From positions 415,501-479,500 of the forward strand of contig CAJNDS010001469.1 in assembly GCA_905221605.1 (NCBI GenBank): a stretch of DNA of 64,000 nt, in the 5' to 3' direction. Positions 47,968-57,005 of the stretch are shown piece after piece. The notes under the pieces are model-generated. The model was not told the origin of the DNA, made no database searches, and was given only the letters and a program-made list of their open reading frames with translations. Within the stretch, counting starts at the first letter, position 1. Every line of letters begins with the position of its first letter. The position numbers and the translations under genes were made by a program. The stretch comes from Symbiodinium natans (lineage: Eukaryota; Sar; Dinophyceae; Suessiales; Symbiodiniaceae).

Positions 47968-48027
47968 TTTAGGGTTTAAGTTCAAGGTTTAGGGTTTAGG
48001 GTTTGGGGGGGGGGGGGGGGGGGGGGG
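47968..48027 (+). repeat. Telomere-like block leading into G23 run
   Basis: Four TTTAGGG-type units end in a 23-base G homopolymer (48005-48027). Confidence 0.9.
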
Positions 48028-48032
48028 CGGGT

Positions 48033-48227
48033 TACTTGCAGGTTCATGGTACTTCTAGCTCAGTTAGAACTGTACTTAAAACCCACTTGCAAGCGCTTTG
48101 AGTGCCCGAACATGGTTTTGATTGGGTTAAAGGTACAGTTTCAATTGGGTTCACAAGTACCATGAACCTCCAAGTTTAAAACCCTAAACCCTAAACCCTG
48201 AACCGAAGTACCATGAACCCCCAAGTA
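48033..48227. mobile_element. Family A element (copy A9) with duplicated 3' end around a telomere-like block
   Basis: Element 48033-48176 has ends TACTTGCAGGTTCATGGTAC and GTACCATGAACCTCCAAGTT. A CCCTAAA block (about 48178-48204) follows, and then the terminal repeat occurs again as AAGTACCATGAACCCCCAAG (48206 on). Confidence 0.85.
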
Positions 48228-48333
48228 CTTGCCATCCTAGTTAGTTAGCGAGCTCTCTGGGGAATCACCACCGATTCTGACAGGACATGCGGCTTCTTGT
48301 GGCGACCCTCGTCTTCCCAGCAAGCTTGCGTTC

Positions 48334-48437
48334 AGGTTTAGGGTTTAGGGTTTAGGGTTTAGGGTTTAGGGTTTAGGGTTTAGGGTTTAGGGTTTAGGGT
48401 TTAGGGTTTAGGGTTTAGGGTTTAGGGGTTTAGGGTT
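48334..48437 (+). repeat. Telomere-like array TTTAGGG
   Basis: Fourteen to fifteen units, mostly exact. Confidence 0.96.
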
Positions 48438-48781
48438 GGAACGCACCCAGGTGGATACGAAGAAGGGCTTAGGGTTTGGGGCTCAGAATTTTCAAGTTTG
48501 TGTTTGCCTTAAAAAGTATGCCCTTGAAAATGGAAAGTGCGAAACCCGGAGAGACAACAATGTCGTTTACTTAACACGGGAAAGGAACATGACTTAAAGG
48601 AATATTTCCAAACTCTAAACCCTAAACCCTGATCTTGGAGAGGCTCTCGGAAGGCTAAAATCCAAATCCGGCCCCGCCTGCCAGATGTACATGTCACTGC
48701 TGGGCTTTGTCACGGCAGCGCCCGGCGCAAGACGGGGGCCCAAAAGAGCGGGATGGCGCTTTTTTTTTCAGCATTCCCAAG
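48438..48781. other. No gene recognised
   Basis: Short CCCTAAA piece at 48613-48630; unassigned otherwise. Confidence 0.5.
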
Positions 48782-48905
48782 AAACCCTAAACCCCAAACC
48801 CTCAACCCCAAACTCTGAACCCTAAACCCTGAACCCTGAACCCTAAACCCCAAACCCTCAACCCTAAACCCTAAAACCCTAAACCCTAAACCCTAAACCC
48901 TAACT
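48782..48905 (-). repeat. Telomere-like array CCCTAAA with CCCTGAA, CCCTCAA and CCCCAAA
   Basis: Seventeen units; variants at the left, regular at the right. Confidence 0.94.
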
Positions 48906-49019
48906 AACCAAACCCTCATCAACCCATAACTTAGCCCCACTTCACTCAGCCCCTACTTAGAATTTAGACAGGGAGTCGGTGTCCCAGTCTTTCACACCAT
49001 GGGAGGATGCTAACATAGG

Positions 49020-49098
49020 CTTTAGGGTTTAGGGTTTAGGGTTTAAGGTTTAGGGTTTAGGGTTTAAGGTTTAGGGTTTAGGGTTTAGGGTTTAGGGT
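49020..49098 (+). repeat. Telomere-like array with higher-order TTTAAGG
   Basis: TTTAAGG appears every third or fourth unit at first, hinting at a higher-order period of 21-28 bp. Confidence 0.94.
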
Positions 49099-49343
49099 GT
49101 AAGGTCTTGGGTCGAAGCTGTTTGTCAAGGGCGTTTGGTCATTCGATGCCCCGCTCTGCAAGCTAAAGCCCTGAACGCATGCACCCGTTTGATAGCCTGG
49201 CGCGCTTAAGCCCCAACAGTGCCCAAACCCAAAACCCTAAACCCCAAACCCTATTATAAACCCTCAACCTCCATGTCACGAAGCCCTAGAAGCCCGAAAC
49301 GGAGTCGAAACCCTGTGAAAGTGATATGGGGGATTGCTTCTGT
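49099..49343. other. No gene recognised
   Basis: Unassigned with isolated CCCTAAA units near 49226-49268. Confidence 0.5.
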
Positions 49344-49376
49344 CCCTAAACCCTAAACCCTAAACCCTAAACCCTA
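49344..49376 (-). repeat. Short telomere-like block CCCTAAA
   Basis: Four to five units ending CCCTAGGG. Confidence 0.9.
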
Positions 49377-49477
49377 GGGTTGCTTCCAATCCTTTAAGAC
49401 CCCCACACGTTAGCGCCACAGGGTCCGCACGGCGCCTCCAGGGCGAGGATGAAGTTCTGTGGGCCGCTGGGCCAGAG

Positions 49478-49599
49478 GTTTAGGGTTTAGGGTTTAGGGT
49501 TTAGGGTTTAGGGTTTAGGGTTTAGGGTTTAGGGTTCAGGGTTCAGGGTTCAGGGTTTAGGGTTTAGGGTTTAGGGTTTATACAGGGTTTAGGGGTTGA
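49478..49599 (+). repeat. Telomere-like array TTTAGGG
   Basis: About sixteen units with three TTCAGGG in a row in the middle. Confidence 0.95.
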
Positions 49600-49624
49600 G
49601 GAAGGCGCTTCAGGGGCATATGCA

Positions 49625-49730
49625 CTGAGGATCCATGTACCTATATAGTGTATATTTGGGTTTTCAATGGGCTCGAACATAGCAGCTTAAGGGCCCAGTA
49701 TATACTATAGATTGGTACATGGATCCTCAG
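49625..49730. mobile_element. Family C element (copy C4)
   Basis: CTGAGGATCCATGTACC is perfectly mirrored by GGTACATGGATCCTCAG; 106 bp. Confidence 0.88.
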
Positions 49731-49764
49731 GGAAGGGGTAGGGTGGAGGGTTCAGGGTTCAGGG

Positions 49765-49860
49765 TACCCAAAGAGCCCAAAACCCTTCTGTACGTGCGTG
49801 GCAAAAAAAATCCACTTTAAAGAAGGAAAACGAGGTATATTTCTCAATTTTTGGTGGGTA
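49765..49860. mobile_element. Family B fragment (copy B12)
   Basis: TA-CCCAAAGAGCCCAAAACC at the left; the remainder is diverged and only GAGGTATATTTCTCAA resembles the family. Confidence 0.45.
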
Positions 49861-50330
49861 TTTGTGAATTCGCTTGTGAGGCCGGAATGGTCCTATTTTT
49901 CAATGTTTTTGCGGAAGCCGCAAGCCCTCCTCCGGCAGAGTGTCTCCAAGGCTTGTGGTGTGATTCTTGTGTGGGTGAACATTTCGAGAAGGCAAACACG
50001 TGTTGTGCACGGAGGGGAGCTGGTGTGCTGGTCTCTTTACGCCCAGCATTGTACGATGGTTTTGGAGTTGTCGAATCTGTTAGACTACAGTGAACATGTT
50101 CTACAAGAAAACTGTTTTTTCGGCAGCACTACCTTAGAGCTTCAGACATTTTGCCCTTGTTGACGCGATGTTTTGGTCTCCGCAATCGCTGTGAGCACAA
50201 ACCAAAAAACTCTGTCGGCCCGAAACCCTACAAACAACATAATCATCAGCCACCGCTGGCAAGGTTCCGCTGCAGCCCAAGAAAGAGCACCCCCTCGACG
50301 CCGGCATGATGATCCTAGGCCATAGGGCTT
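49861..50330. other. No gene recognised; one open frame of 121 codons
   Basis: The frame at 49798-50163 starts within fragment B12 and shows no recognisable motif. An exon is possible but unsupported. Confidence 0.35.
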
Positions 50331-50470
50331 CCCTAAACCCGAAACCCCAAACCCCAAACCTCAAGCCCCAAGCCCCAAACCCTAAACCCTAAACCCTAAA
50401 CCCTAAACCCTAAACCCTAAACCCTAAACCCTAAACCCTAAACCCTAAACCCTAAACCCTAAACCCTAAC
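50331..50470 (-). repeat. Telomere-like array CCCTAAA
   Basis: About twenty units; the first six are CCCCAAA or CCCCAAG, the rest regular. The longest C-strand array in the second half of the window. Confidence 0.97.
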
Positions 50471-50938
50471 CGGCATTTCATCTCACAGGGCCCCTGAACT
50501 CTACCCCTATGAGCTTTGGGCTGAGATGTTGGTGCTGGGTATAGGGTCTCAAGTCATTGCGGCAACCCCCCCCACCCCGCCCAAACCCTAAACCCTAAAC
50601 CCCAAACCCTAGACCGGGCAAAGCCCATGTATCCGGAGTCGGTTCTTCGGCATTGGCAAAGACTTTCGGGGTCCCTGCTCGTGCTTCAGGTTTAGGGCTT
50701 AGGGTTTAGGTTTAGCGAGGCACGCTGACAACATTTGGTTCAGAATGACAGTGCCATGAATAGAAACCATAAACCCTAAACCCTAAACCGGTTTTCTGCG
50801 TGGTGCCCGTCTGCATGCCATGCATGGGCTGAGCCCTGGTATGAAGCCTCTGCTGCAAGGGTGCTGAGTCCTGGCATGAAGCAGTTTCCAGGCTCAAAAG
50901 GGTTCAGGGTTTAGGGTAGGAAGGTCAGCCTGGCAAGC
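50471..50938. other. No gene recognised
   Basis: Short telomere-like blocks at 50583-50612, 50688-50715 and 50769-50789. GCCATGCATGGG near 50817 is a small palindrome. Confidence 0.5.
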
Positions 50939-51050
50939 CCTATTTGTTTAAGAACGCCCCCTTAAAAAATTTGAATGCCAAGGATACCCATATTGCCCTT
51001 GTAAGGAGGTACAGTTTAAACATTTTGGAGGTTCTTAAGCAACGCGTAGT
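50939..51050. mobile_element. Family E element (copy E6)
   Basis: CCTATTTGTTTAAGAACGCC at the left mirrors GGAGGTTCTTAAGCAACGCG at the right; core CATATTGCCCTTGTAAGGAG. Confidence 0.72.
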
Positions 51051-51145
51051 CAAGATGTCGCATGCGGCAGGAGCCTTCACCGGCGCATTGGGCGTTCCCT
51101 TGCTTTTCCTGCATGGATCTCGGGTGTGAAAAGGCGTCCTGTTGT

Positions 51146-51300
51146 TTTAGGGTTCTTAGGGAGGGGGGATCAAGGGGGGTAGGTACTTAGGGAGCCTTGG
51201 GGAGTAGTGGGGCCCTAAACCCTAAACCCTAAACCCTAAACCCTAAACCTTAAACCCTAAACCCTAAACCCTAAACCCTAAACCCTCCCTTAAGAACCCT
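51146..51300. mobile_element. Repeat family L (copy L3) containing a telomere-like array
   Basis: AGGGTTCTTAGGGAGGGGGG at the left faces CCTCCCTTAAGAACCCT at the right. CCCTAAA repeat at 51213-51287 fills the interior up to the right end. Confidence 0.75.
51213..51287 (-). repeat. Telomere-like array CCCTAAA inside L3
   Basis: Ten to eleven units with one CCTTAAA. Confidence 0.96.
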
Positions 51301-51362
51301 GTAAGGTTGGGGGCTTCAGAGTCATGCTTGGAAGGGCACTTTTTGACAACGTAAGTCTGCTT

Positions 51363-51472
51363 GCTTGGTAGCCCAGTGGTACCCTTGTTTCGGGTTGAGG
51401 CTTCCCTTATACCGTAACCCACACCCAAAAAAGGGTGCCTCATTATTGTATATGGTTGCTGGGCTACCAAGC
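51363..51472. mobile_element. Palindromic element, family F (copy F1)
   Basis: GCTTGGTAGCCCAGTGGTAC at the left faces GGTTGCTGGGCTACCAAGC at the right; the inner ends also pair as GTACCCTTGTTTCGGGTTGA and ACCCAAAAAAGGGTGC. Confidence 0.8.
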
Positions 51473-51710
51473 TTAGTCTCAGTATCCCCTAGAAACCCTC
51501 GTAATCCCCATGACCCACGTTAACGAACCCTACCTGAGAAGTCAAAAGCGCTTCTAAGCGCCACCTGCTTGCACAGTAGCCCTCCCTCCACCCCTAAACA
51601 GGTGATTCAACGGGTCGCAGGCGAGTTTGTCCCAGATTTCCTGCTTAAACCCTCAACCCTAGAGTTTTTCCGTTCTGGGATTGAGATTCCTGATTGAATA
51701 GGGACCATAA
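51473..51710. other. Unassigned spacer
   Basis: No gene recognised. Confidence 0.4.
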
Positions 51711-51782
51711 ACCCTAAACCCTAGACCCTAGACCCTAGACTCTAGACCCTAGACCCTAAACCTAAACCCTAAACCCTAAACC
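51711..51782 (-). repeat. Telomere-like array with CCCTAGA variant
   Basis: CCCTAGA occurs five times in a row between regular CCCTAAA units. Confidence 0.93.
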
Positions 51783-52328
51783 AAACTGGGCAAGCCAGCA
51801 GTATCGTCCACACCTTCGCCTTTATCTGCAGATCTTTGTCGGTTTTTGTGCGTCGTGTGGAGCTATGGCGACTCCCGCTGTGATGGCGCCAAACGACCTG
51901 GAGAACCCCGTGACAGCCCCACCGTAAACCTAAACTAAGCCCCAGACCCAAGCCCTAATTCCACCCAACAAATCTGCAGGACCTAGGGGCCCTAAACCTC
52001 TAAGCCCTAAACCCACTAGGAGAGGTTGAAGGGAGGGGGGGGGGGGGTAAACAGCGGCTAAACGCCTCAAACGCTGAAGCCCTCTCAAGCCTGCCAAGAT
52101 AGACTTGCCCACAAGACATCCCGAAACCCGAAACCCTATAAACCCTCAAACCCCATAAGCCCTGTAAACCCTAAAACCCTTCTAAACCCCATAAACCCTA
52201 AACGCTGAACAGAAATTTCGTTTCGGTTACGACAATAAGGAGCCTCTACACCCCCCCCCCCCCTATACCAAGGACCCCAAGAAGGTACTAAAACCCTAAA
52301 CCCTGAGCCTTTCAAACCTTTCGGAAAC
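51783..52328. other. No gene recognised
   Basis: Degenerate CCCTAAA pieces at 51917-52015 and 52125-52205, a G12 run at about 52037-52048 and a C15 run at about 52250-52263. Confidence 0.5.
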
Positions 52329-52374
52329 CGAAACCCTAAACCCTAAACCCTAAACCCTAAACCCTAAACCCTAT
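52329..52374 (-). repeat. Telomere-like array CCCTAAA
   Basis: Six units. Confidence 0.94.
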
Positions 52375-52497
52375 TTGGGGGGGGATTCGGAACGACCTTT
52401 GTCACGGAGTGCTCTCAGGATCTGGGCCATCCTGGAGAGACGGAAGCCGGAAGGCGCCTCTTCGCAACGGGCTTCTTTTTTGAGTTTGGGGTTTGGG

Positions 52498-52690
52498 GTT
52501 TAGAAGGTTTAGAAGGCTTAGAAGGCTTAGAAGGTTTAGAAGGTTTAGAAGGTTTAGAAGGCTTAGAAGGTTTAGAAGGTTTAGAAGGTTTAGAAGGTTT
52601 AGAAGGTTTAGAAGGTTTAGAAGGTTTAGAAGGCTTAGAAGGTTTAGAAGGTTTAGAAGGTTTAAAAGGCTTAGAAGGTTTAGAAGGTTT
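52498..52690 (+). repeat. Nonamer minisatellite (TTTAGAAGG)n
   Basis: About twenty-one copies of GGTTTAGAA, some with GGCTTAGAA, ending in regular TTTAGGG. The frame through it reads Arg-Arg-Phe repeats (52493-52699), which is a by-product of the 9-bp period. Confidence 0.97.
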
Positions 52691-52729
52691 AGGGTTTAGG
52701 GCTTGGGTTTTTTTGAGCCCTTGATCTGC

Positions 52730-52814
52730 CCCAAAAAATTAGCAACAATATTGATCCCTGTCTTGCCCTTATGATTATCAGGTAGCATTGCGTTTCTCAA
52801 GTAAATAGTAGTTG
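52730..52814. mobile_element. Family E fragment (copy E8)
   Basis: TATTGATCCCTGTCTTGCCC and TTTCTCAAGTAAATAGTAGT match the right part of family E. Confidence 0.5.
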
Positions 52815-53102
52815 GAGATTATGCGAGTTGAATCAGGTTCCCTCCTGGGGGGGGGGGTCCTTTATACAAGGTGCCTTCGTGTATAGGGACCTACAAAGGA
52901 AGGCGAACTTAGAGAACTACACACTTGGCTTACATGCCATAGGGAGCCTTTAACAGGATCGTACTCTCAACCCTAAGCCCTAAAGCCTAAACCCTAAACC
53001 CTGAACATGCAGAGGTATTGGGCTCTCTGGCACTCTCTGCGTTCTTGATATGTTTGGGTTTTAGGCATCAGGGCAGTTCCGGTCATGGTGTGAGTCTAGA
53101 TG
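52815..53102. other. Unassigned spacer
   Basis: Telomere-like pieces at about 52965-53003, then a family-B-like TATTGGGCTCTCTGG at 53013-53027. Confidence 0.45.
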
Positions 53103-53224
53103 AGCTTCATGGGTACTTCGAGAACGCCAAGTAGTAGTGTACTTATAGCCTGCCTCGAACACTTCGGGGGCTTGCACGCACAGCTATCGTCGGAGGTAGA
53201 ATACGTACCTTGAACCTGGAAGTA
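53103..53224. mobile_element. Family A element (copy A10), degenerate
   Basis: AGCTTCATGGGTACTTCGAG at the left and ACGTACCTTGAACCTGGAAG-TA at the right; inner CACTTCGGGGGCTTG matches the family centre. Confidence 0.5.
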
Positions 53225-53274
53225 CCCTAAGCCCTAAACCCTCAACCCTAAACCCTAAACCCCAGACCCTGAAC
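53225..53274 (-). repeat. Telomere-like block CCCTAAA
   Basis: Six variant units starting immediately after the end of A10. Confidence 0.87.
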
Positions 53275-53364
53275 CACAACCCCCCACACCTTGCAAAATA
53301 TGTAGGAATCCCTTAATCTGACATTAAGGAAAGCGGAGTTTAGCCCACTTTCACGTGAGCCCCA

Positions 53365-53441
53365 GTTAGGGTTCAGGGTTTACGGTTTAGGGTATAGGGT
53401 TTAGGGTTTAGGGTTTAGGTGTTAGGGTTTAGGGTTTAGGG
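53365..53441 (+). repeat. Telomere-like array TTTAGGG, degenerate
   Basis: Ten to eleven units with TTCAGGG, TTACGG and TATAGGG. Confidence 0.9.
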
Positions 53442-54440
53442 GACTCACGAACAACATGATGAACAAGCCGCTAAGCCGCAGCAAGTATGTCTTTTCACAG
53501 GGAGGAAAAAGAGCGAATACAAGGAACACCACTGTTCTCCAGTAAGTAGCAAGAAGAAAAGACAACAAAGATGGCCCTGGTAAGAGCAAGAAGAGAGAAC
53601 TGCAGATGTCGGTTGCCAATGCAAGTTTCACTGTGTGCACGGCTAGGTCTACGTGTTCCCTGACACTTGCCCAGGTGGTGGAAGGGCTATTAGAGCTGAG
53701 AATCCCCAGAAGTAACCCTCTACTTGACGGATACTCGGGAAGAATTGTTTTCTTTTTGGGTACTGTAATTCCTAAGAAAAAGGCTAGAATTGAATCTTTA
53801 GGGCACTGTAATTCCTAAGAAAACGCTAACAGTATCATTTTTGCTAGGGTTCCAAGTTCAAGATAGCTGCTGGGCCTCTGTAAACACGCTCCTGGGGAGT
53901 GATGGGCCACTCCAGGTGGTGCTTTTGGCAAGATGAGAGCCAGTGAGTGAGCAGCATTCCGAAACCCTAAGCCCTATACCCGAAATCTTGGGTTTTAAGG
54001 CAAGAGAGCGAACGACTCGCGGCTTATCATGCAAGTAAGGCGCTCTGATTCGACCCGTGGTAGAGGCGCCGAGCCGCTCAGCCATAAACCCCAGATCCGC
54101 TTTCGACAAGAGGACGCATGTTTGCAACCTGACGATGAACGTCAGGTTCCAGCCGACCTTAAGCATGGTAAATGCATTGCGCGCCCTCCTCCAAGAGGAA
54201 GGCTGGGCGGAGTCACTTGACCCAAACACTTTCCTTTAAGCTCAAAATATCCGAAAAAGCCATGTAGCATAAGGCCTTTGCATTTGAGCCCCCAAAAAAA
54301 GCCCTTAAGCAAGAGTCCTAGGAGCCTAAGGGGGGTTGTGAGACTTCAGCTGGAGCTTGAGATCTCGGGACTCTGCTGCTGCTGCCGCCAGCTTGGCCTG
54401 GTATGTACCTGGCTTGAGCTGCTCTGCAGAGCACCAGTTT
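53442..54440. other. No gene recognised
   Basis: About 1 kb almost free of telomere repeat. TGTAATTCCTAAGAAAA-like sequence occurs at 53764 and 53809, about 45 bp apart. Frames at 53858-54239 overlap on both strands. Minus-strand GGCTGAGCGGCTCGGCGCC (from 54081) faintly recalls a tRNA D arm but no cloverleaf forms. Confidence 0.4.
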
Positions 54441-54555
54441 TCTACTAATTGCTTAAGGAACCCCGAAAAAAATGGAAAATATTCTTCCTTATTAAGGGTA
54501 ATCTAGGGATTATTACTTTTTAAATTCTTTTGGGGTTCTTAAGCAAATAGTAGTT
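54441..54555. mobile_element. Palindromic element, family E (copy E7), best preserved
   Basis: CTACTAATTGCTTAAGGAAC at the left mirrors GGTTCTTAAGCAAATAGTAG at the right; core AATATTCTTCCTTATTAAGG and GTAATCTAGGGATTATT. Confidence 0.85.
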
Positions 54556-54600
54556 TTGGGTCGCCACCGCCCATTGAACGATTAGGCCCTCAATCTCCAT

Positions 54601-54725
54601 GTGGGGGTTTCCGAAAATCGGGGTACCGTTTTGGGGGGGCCCCTTGAAGAGGATTCTGTTCTATTTGGGGTATAAAAGGGGTAACCCTAAACCCTAAACT
54701 GCCCCGATTTTGGGAAATACCCATG
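54601..54725. mobile_element. Family G element (copy G2) with internal telomere-like insertion
   Basis: GGGTTTCCGAAAATCGGGGT at the left and GCCCCGATTTTGGGAAATAC at the right. Between GGGGTA and CCCCGATTTT lies ACCCTAAACCCTAAACTG, absent from copy G1. Confidence 0.8.
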
Positions 54726-55350
54726 TGGCCAGGCTGCTGGAGAAAAGCGCTGCCGATTTTGTTGCTCTTGTCATCGTCGTAATTTGAGGCCTTGTTTGGC
54801 TGCAGGGCGCCCTTCTTCGGTGAATGAAAGGTTCATGGCTGCCCGAAACCCTAAATCCTAAACCCTAAACTACAGGCTCGTAAGCCCTAAACATCCCTAA
54901 GCCCTTGGCACCAAGCCCTAAACCCTAAACCCTACACCCGAAGCACTTGGCCCATGAAGCGTAGGGAGCTCAGGGTTTTTAGGGCTTTACTTGCACTGGC
55001 GCCAGGGTGTCAGTTCAGCGGGTGGGTTCTACGAATCCTAAAACCAGGAACCCCGCGCGTCTGGAGGATCTAGGCAAGATGTTGGCTAGTTCCGAACCTC
55101 AAATACGAGATAAGGCAGGATGCTCCGTAGTACCCTATTCCCGAAACCCTAACCCCTAAACCGCAGGGTTTGGGGTTAGGATCCCGTGTAAACTTTAAGC
55201 CAGAACAAGAGTCACCCACTTCTACCTACAAAGGTTCGTGGGGGATGCGTGCAAGATTTTCGCCTTAAGGCCCCGTGCGAAACACACACAGATTGCGCAA
55301 ACCCTGAACCCTCCTGACTGCGCGAGAAGTTGAAGGCACTTAGATGCTTT
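54726..55350. other. No gene recognised
   Basis: Scattered CCCTAAA units at 54846-54938 and 55143-55162; the remaining sequence is unassigned. Confidence 0.5.
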
Positions 55351-55460
55351 CTTAGTAGCTCAGTAGAAAAACCCTTCAACCTTTCTTTCGAGGGGACATA
55401 CAATCCCACCCTAATTGCGAGGTTAACCTTTGTTGGGGCCAGGGTACTCAGCAACCAGGA
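55351..55460. mobile_element. Family D element (copy D8)
   Basis: CTTAGTAGCTCAGTAGAAAA at the left, GACATACAATCCCACCCTAA in the core and CCAGGGTACTCAGCAACCAG at the right. Confidence 0.78.
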
Positions 55461-55590
55461 ACCCAAAACCCTACACCCGAAACCCTAAATCCTAAATCTT
55501 AAACCCTAACCCTAAACCCCTAACCCTAAACCCTAAACCCTAAACCCTAAACCCTCTAAACCCTAAACCCTAAACCCTAAACCCTAAACC
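55461..55590 (-). repeat. Telomere-like array CCCTAAA
   Basis: About eighteen units, degenerate at the left and regular at the right; starts where element D8 ends. Confidence 0.94.
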
Positions 55591-55688
55591 GCGGCCGCTG
55601 GGCACTCAAGCTCGCTGGCTTTTGTGGGCTGGAGGGCGCTCCGTCCTCGCTGACTCGCCTGGCGCCAGGGGGGTGAGCAGGCCTGCCT
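55591..55688. other. Short GC-rich spacer
   Basis: Unassigned; lies between a C-strand and a G-strand array. Confidence 0.4.
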
Positions 55689-55728
55689 GGGTTTAGGGTT
55701 TAGGGTTTAGGGTTTGGGGTGTAGGGTT
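55689..55728 (+). repeat. Telomere-like array interrupted by element A11
   Basis: TTTAGGG units continue as TAGGGTTTAGGG after the element at 55899, so this array was the insertion target. Confidence 0.92.
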
Positions 55729-55898
55729 TACTTGGAGGTTCAAGGTACTTAGTAACCTATTGTAACTGTACTTATCGGGTTTAGGGTTTAGGGTGTTGGG
55801 ATACTTGTACTTGAAACCATATTAGTCATTTAAGGGGCTTTTAAGTGGGTCATAAGTATTGTTATGATTGGTTACTATGTACCATGAACCTTCAAGTA
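55729..55898. mobile_element. Family A element (copy A11), inserted in telomere repeat and carrying one inside
   Basis: Flanks read GGGTT-TA-CTTGGAGG ... CTTCAAG-TA-GGGTTTAGGG; removing the element and one TA restores the TTTAGGG register. Inside, TGTACTTAT and TGTACTTGA flank a CGGGTTTAGGGTTTAGGG block (about 55777-55800). Confidence 0.9.
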
Positions 55899-55930
55899 GG
55901 GTTTAGGGTCTAGGGTTGCTACGAAACTGA

Positions 55931-56057
55931 AACTTAGGAGCTGGGTAGTTCGCCTGTAACCTTTTTGGTAACATACAATCCTAACCCTAAACCCTAAACC
56001 CCAAACCCTAAACAAGGTTTACCTTGTTGGCGGCTAGGGTAATCAGCCCCAAACAGG
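55931..56057. mobile_element. Family D element (copy D9) with internal telomere-like insertion
   Basis: ACTTAGGAGCTGGGTAGTTC at the left, CATACAATCCTA in the core, then CCCTAAA repeat to about 56012, then AGGTTTACCTTGTTGGCGGC and GGTAATCAGCCCC. Same insertion point as in D7. Confidence 0.78.
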
Positions 56058-56259
56058 AAATCTTGGGAAATGCCTGGTGGTTCCCGGCTCCGTGGAAGCT
56101 GCCGGTGTCAATAGGGTTTAGGGTTTAGGGCTGTAGCTCTGTCCCGACAATCTCCCGTGTAGCACCTGACATCACCCACATGCTGTTCACAGGGGGTCAT
56201 GGTCGAGCTAGCGGCACATACCTCACATACGTTATGATCATCTAGATTGCCAAAGGGCG
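56058..56259. other. Unassigned spacer
   Basis: One short telomere-like piece at 56113-56129. Confidence 0.4.
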
Positions 56260-56373
56260 GTTTAGGGTTAGGGTTTAGGATTTAGGGTTTAGGGTTTAGG
56301 GTTTCGGGTTTAGGGTTTAGGGTTTAGGGTTTAGGGTTTAGGGTTTAGGGTTTAGGGTTAGGGTTAGGGTTCG
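56260..56373 (+). repeat. Telomere-like array TTTAGGG, ends with 6-bp units
   Basis: About fifteen units; the last are TTAGGG hexamers, the vertebrate-type unit. Confidence 0.95.
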
Positions 56374-56667
56374 GGTCTGGAGAAACCAGAGATGAAGGTC
56401 TTGGGCTCGGCAGCTCATAGCCATTGGATCCAAATCCCCCAAAGCCTGAACATGACGCTTGAGAAACAGGGTTTAGGGTTTTGGGTTCAGGGTTTAGGGG
56501 GGCTTTGATAAAGGTCTCCTTTTCTTCCGCCCTACCCAGAGACTGCTGAAGTGCGGCTACGGCAAAGCAGACTTGACACCACCGGCCGGTTGTGGGGCTT
56601 GCGCTGCTTGGTTTTTGGCGACCGCCCGAGGCTGAGAGCCGCTGTCGCCACCACCCACACCCCCTTA
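56374..56667. other. No gene recognised
   Basis: Short telomere-like piece at 56468-56500. Frames at 56532-56906 run through element C5 on both strands and are spurious. Confidence 0.45.
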
Positions 56668-56776
56668 CCCAAAGGATCCATGTACCTGTACAGTATATAC
56701 TTGAGCCCTAAAGCTACCATACAGGAACCCCGAAAAGGCCCAAGTATATACCATATAGGTACATGGATCCTTTGGG
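56668..56776. mobile_element. Family C element (copy C5)
   Basis: CCCAAAGGATCCATGTACCT is mirrored by AGGTACATGGATCCTTTGGG, a perfect 20-bp repeat; 109 bp. Confidence 0.9.
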
Positions 56777-57005
56777 TTTGGCCAACCTGCTTCGTGCTTG
56801 GCAGATGACGGTGAGGCGATGCGCTAGGGCGCTCACCGGGGGGGTTGCGGGGCAGCGTAAGGGGGGGTCCGATTCCAGCCGCTCTCGCGTTGCTGGACAC
56901 TCCCATGGGGAGGCCCCCTGTCTCACATGTGCATCCATGCCTTTAGCGAGTTTGTGGCGCACATGTTTTAGTGCACCACCCCGCCCTGTTTGAGAACTCG
57001 TGCTC
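56777..57005. other. Unassigned spacer
   Basis: GC-rich, no recognised gene. Confidence 0.4.

Noticed and set aside
49798..50163. 121-codon frame as a gene
   Set aside because: Starts inside a MITE fragment, has no recognisable motif, and no splice or spliced-leader context supports it.
52493..52699. Arg-Arg-Phe repeat protein
   Set aside because: By-product of a 9-bp minisatellite related to telomere repeat; no flanking gene structure.
54029..54239. Possible tRNA-like or small coding region on the minus strand
   Set aside because: A D-arm-like GGCTGAGCGGCTCGG is present, but the T-arm and acceptor stem do not pair; overlapping frames have no similarity I recognise.
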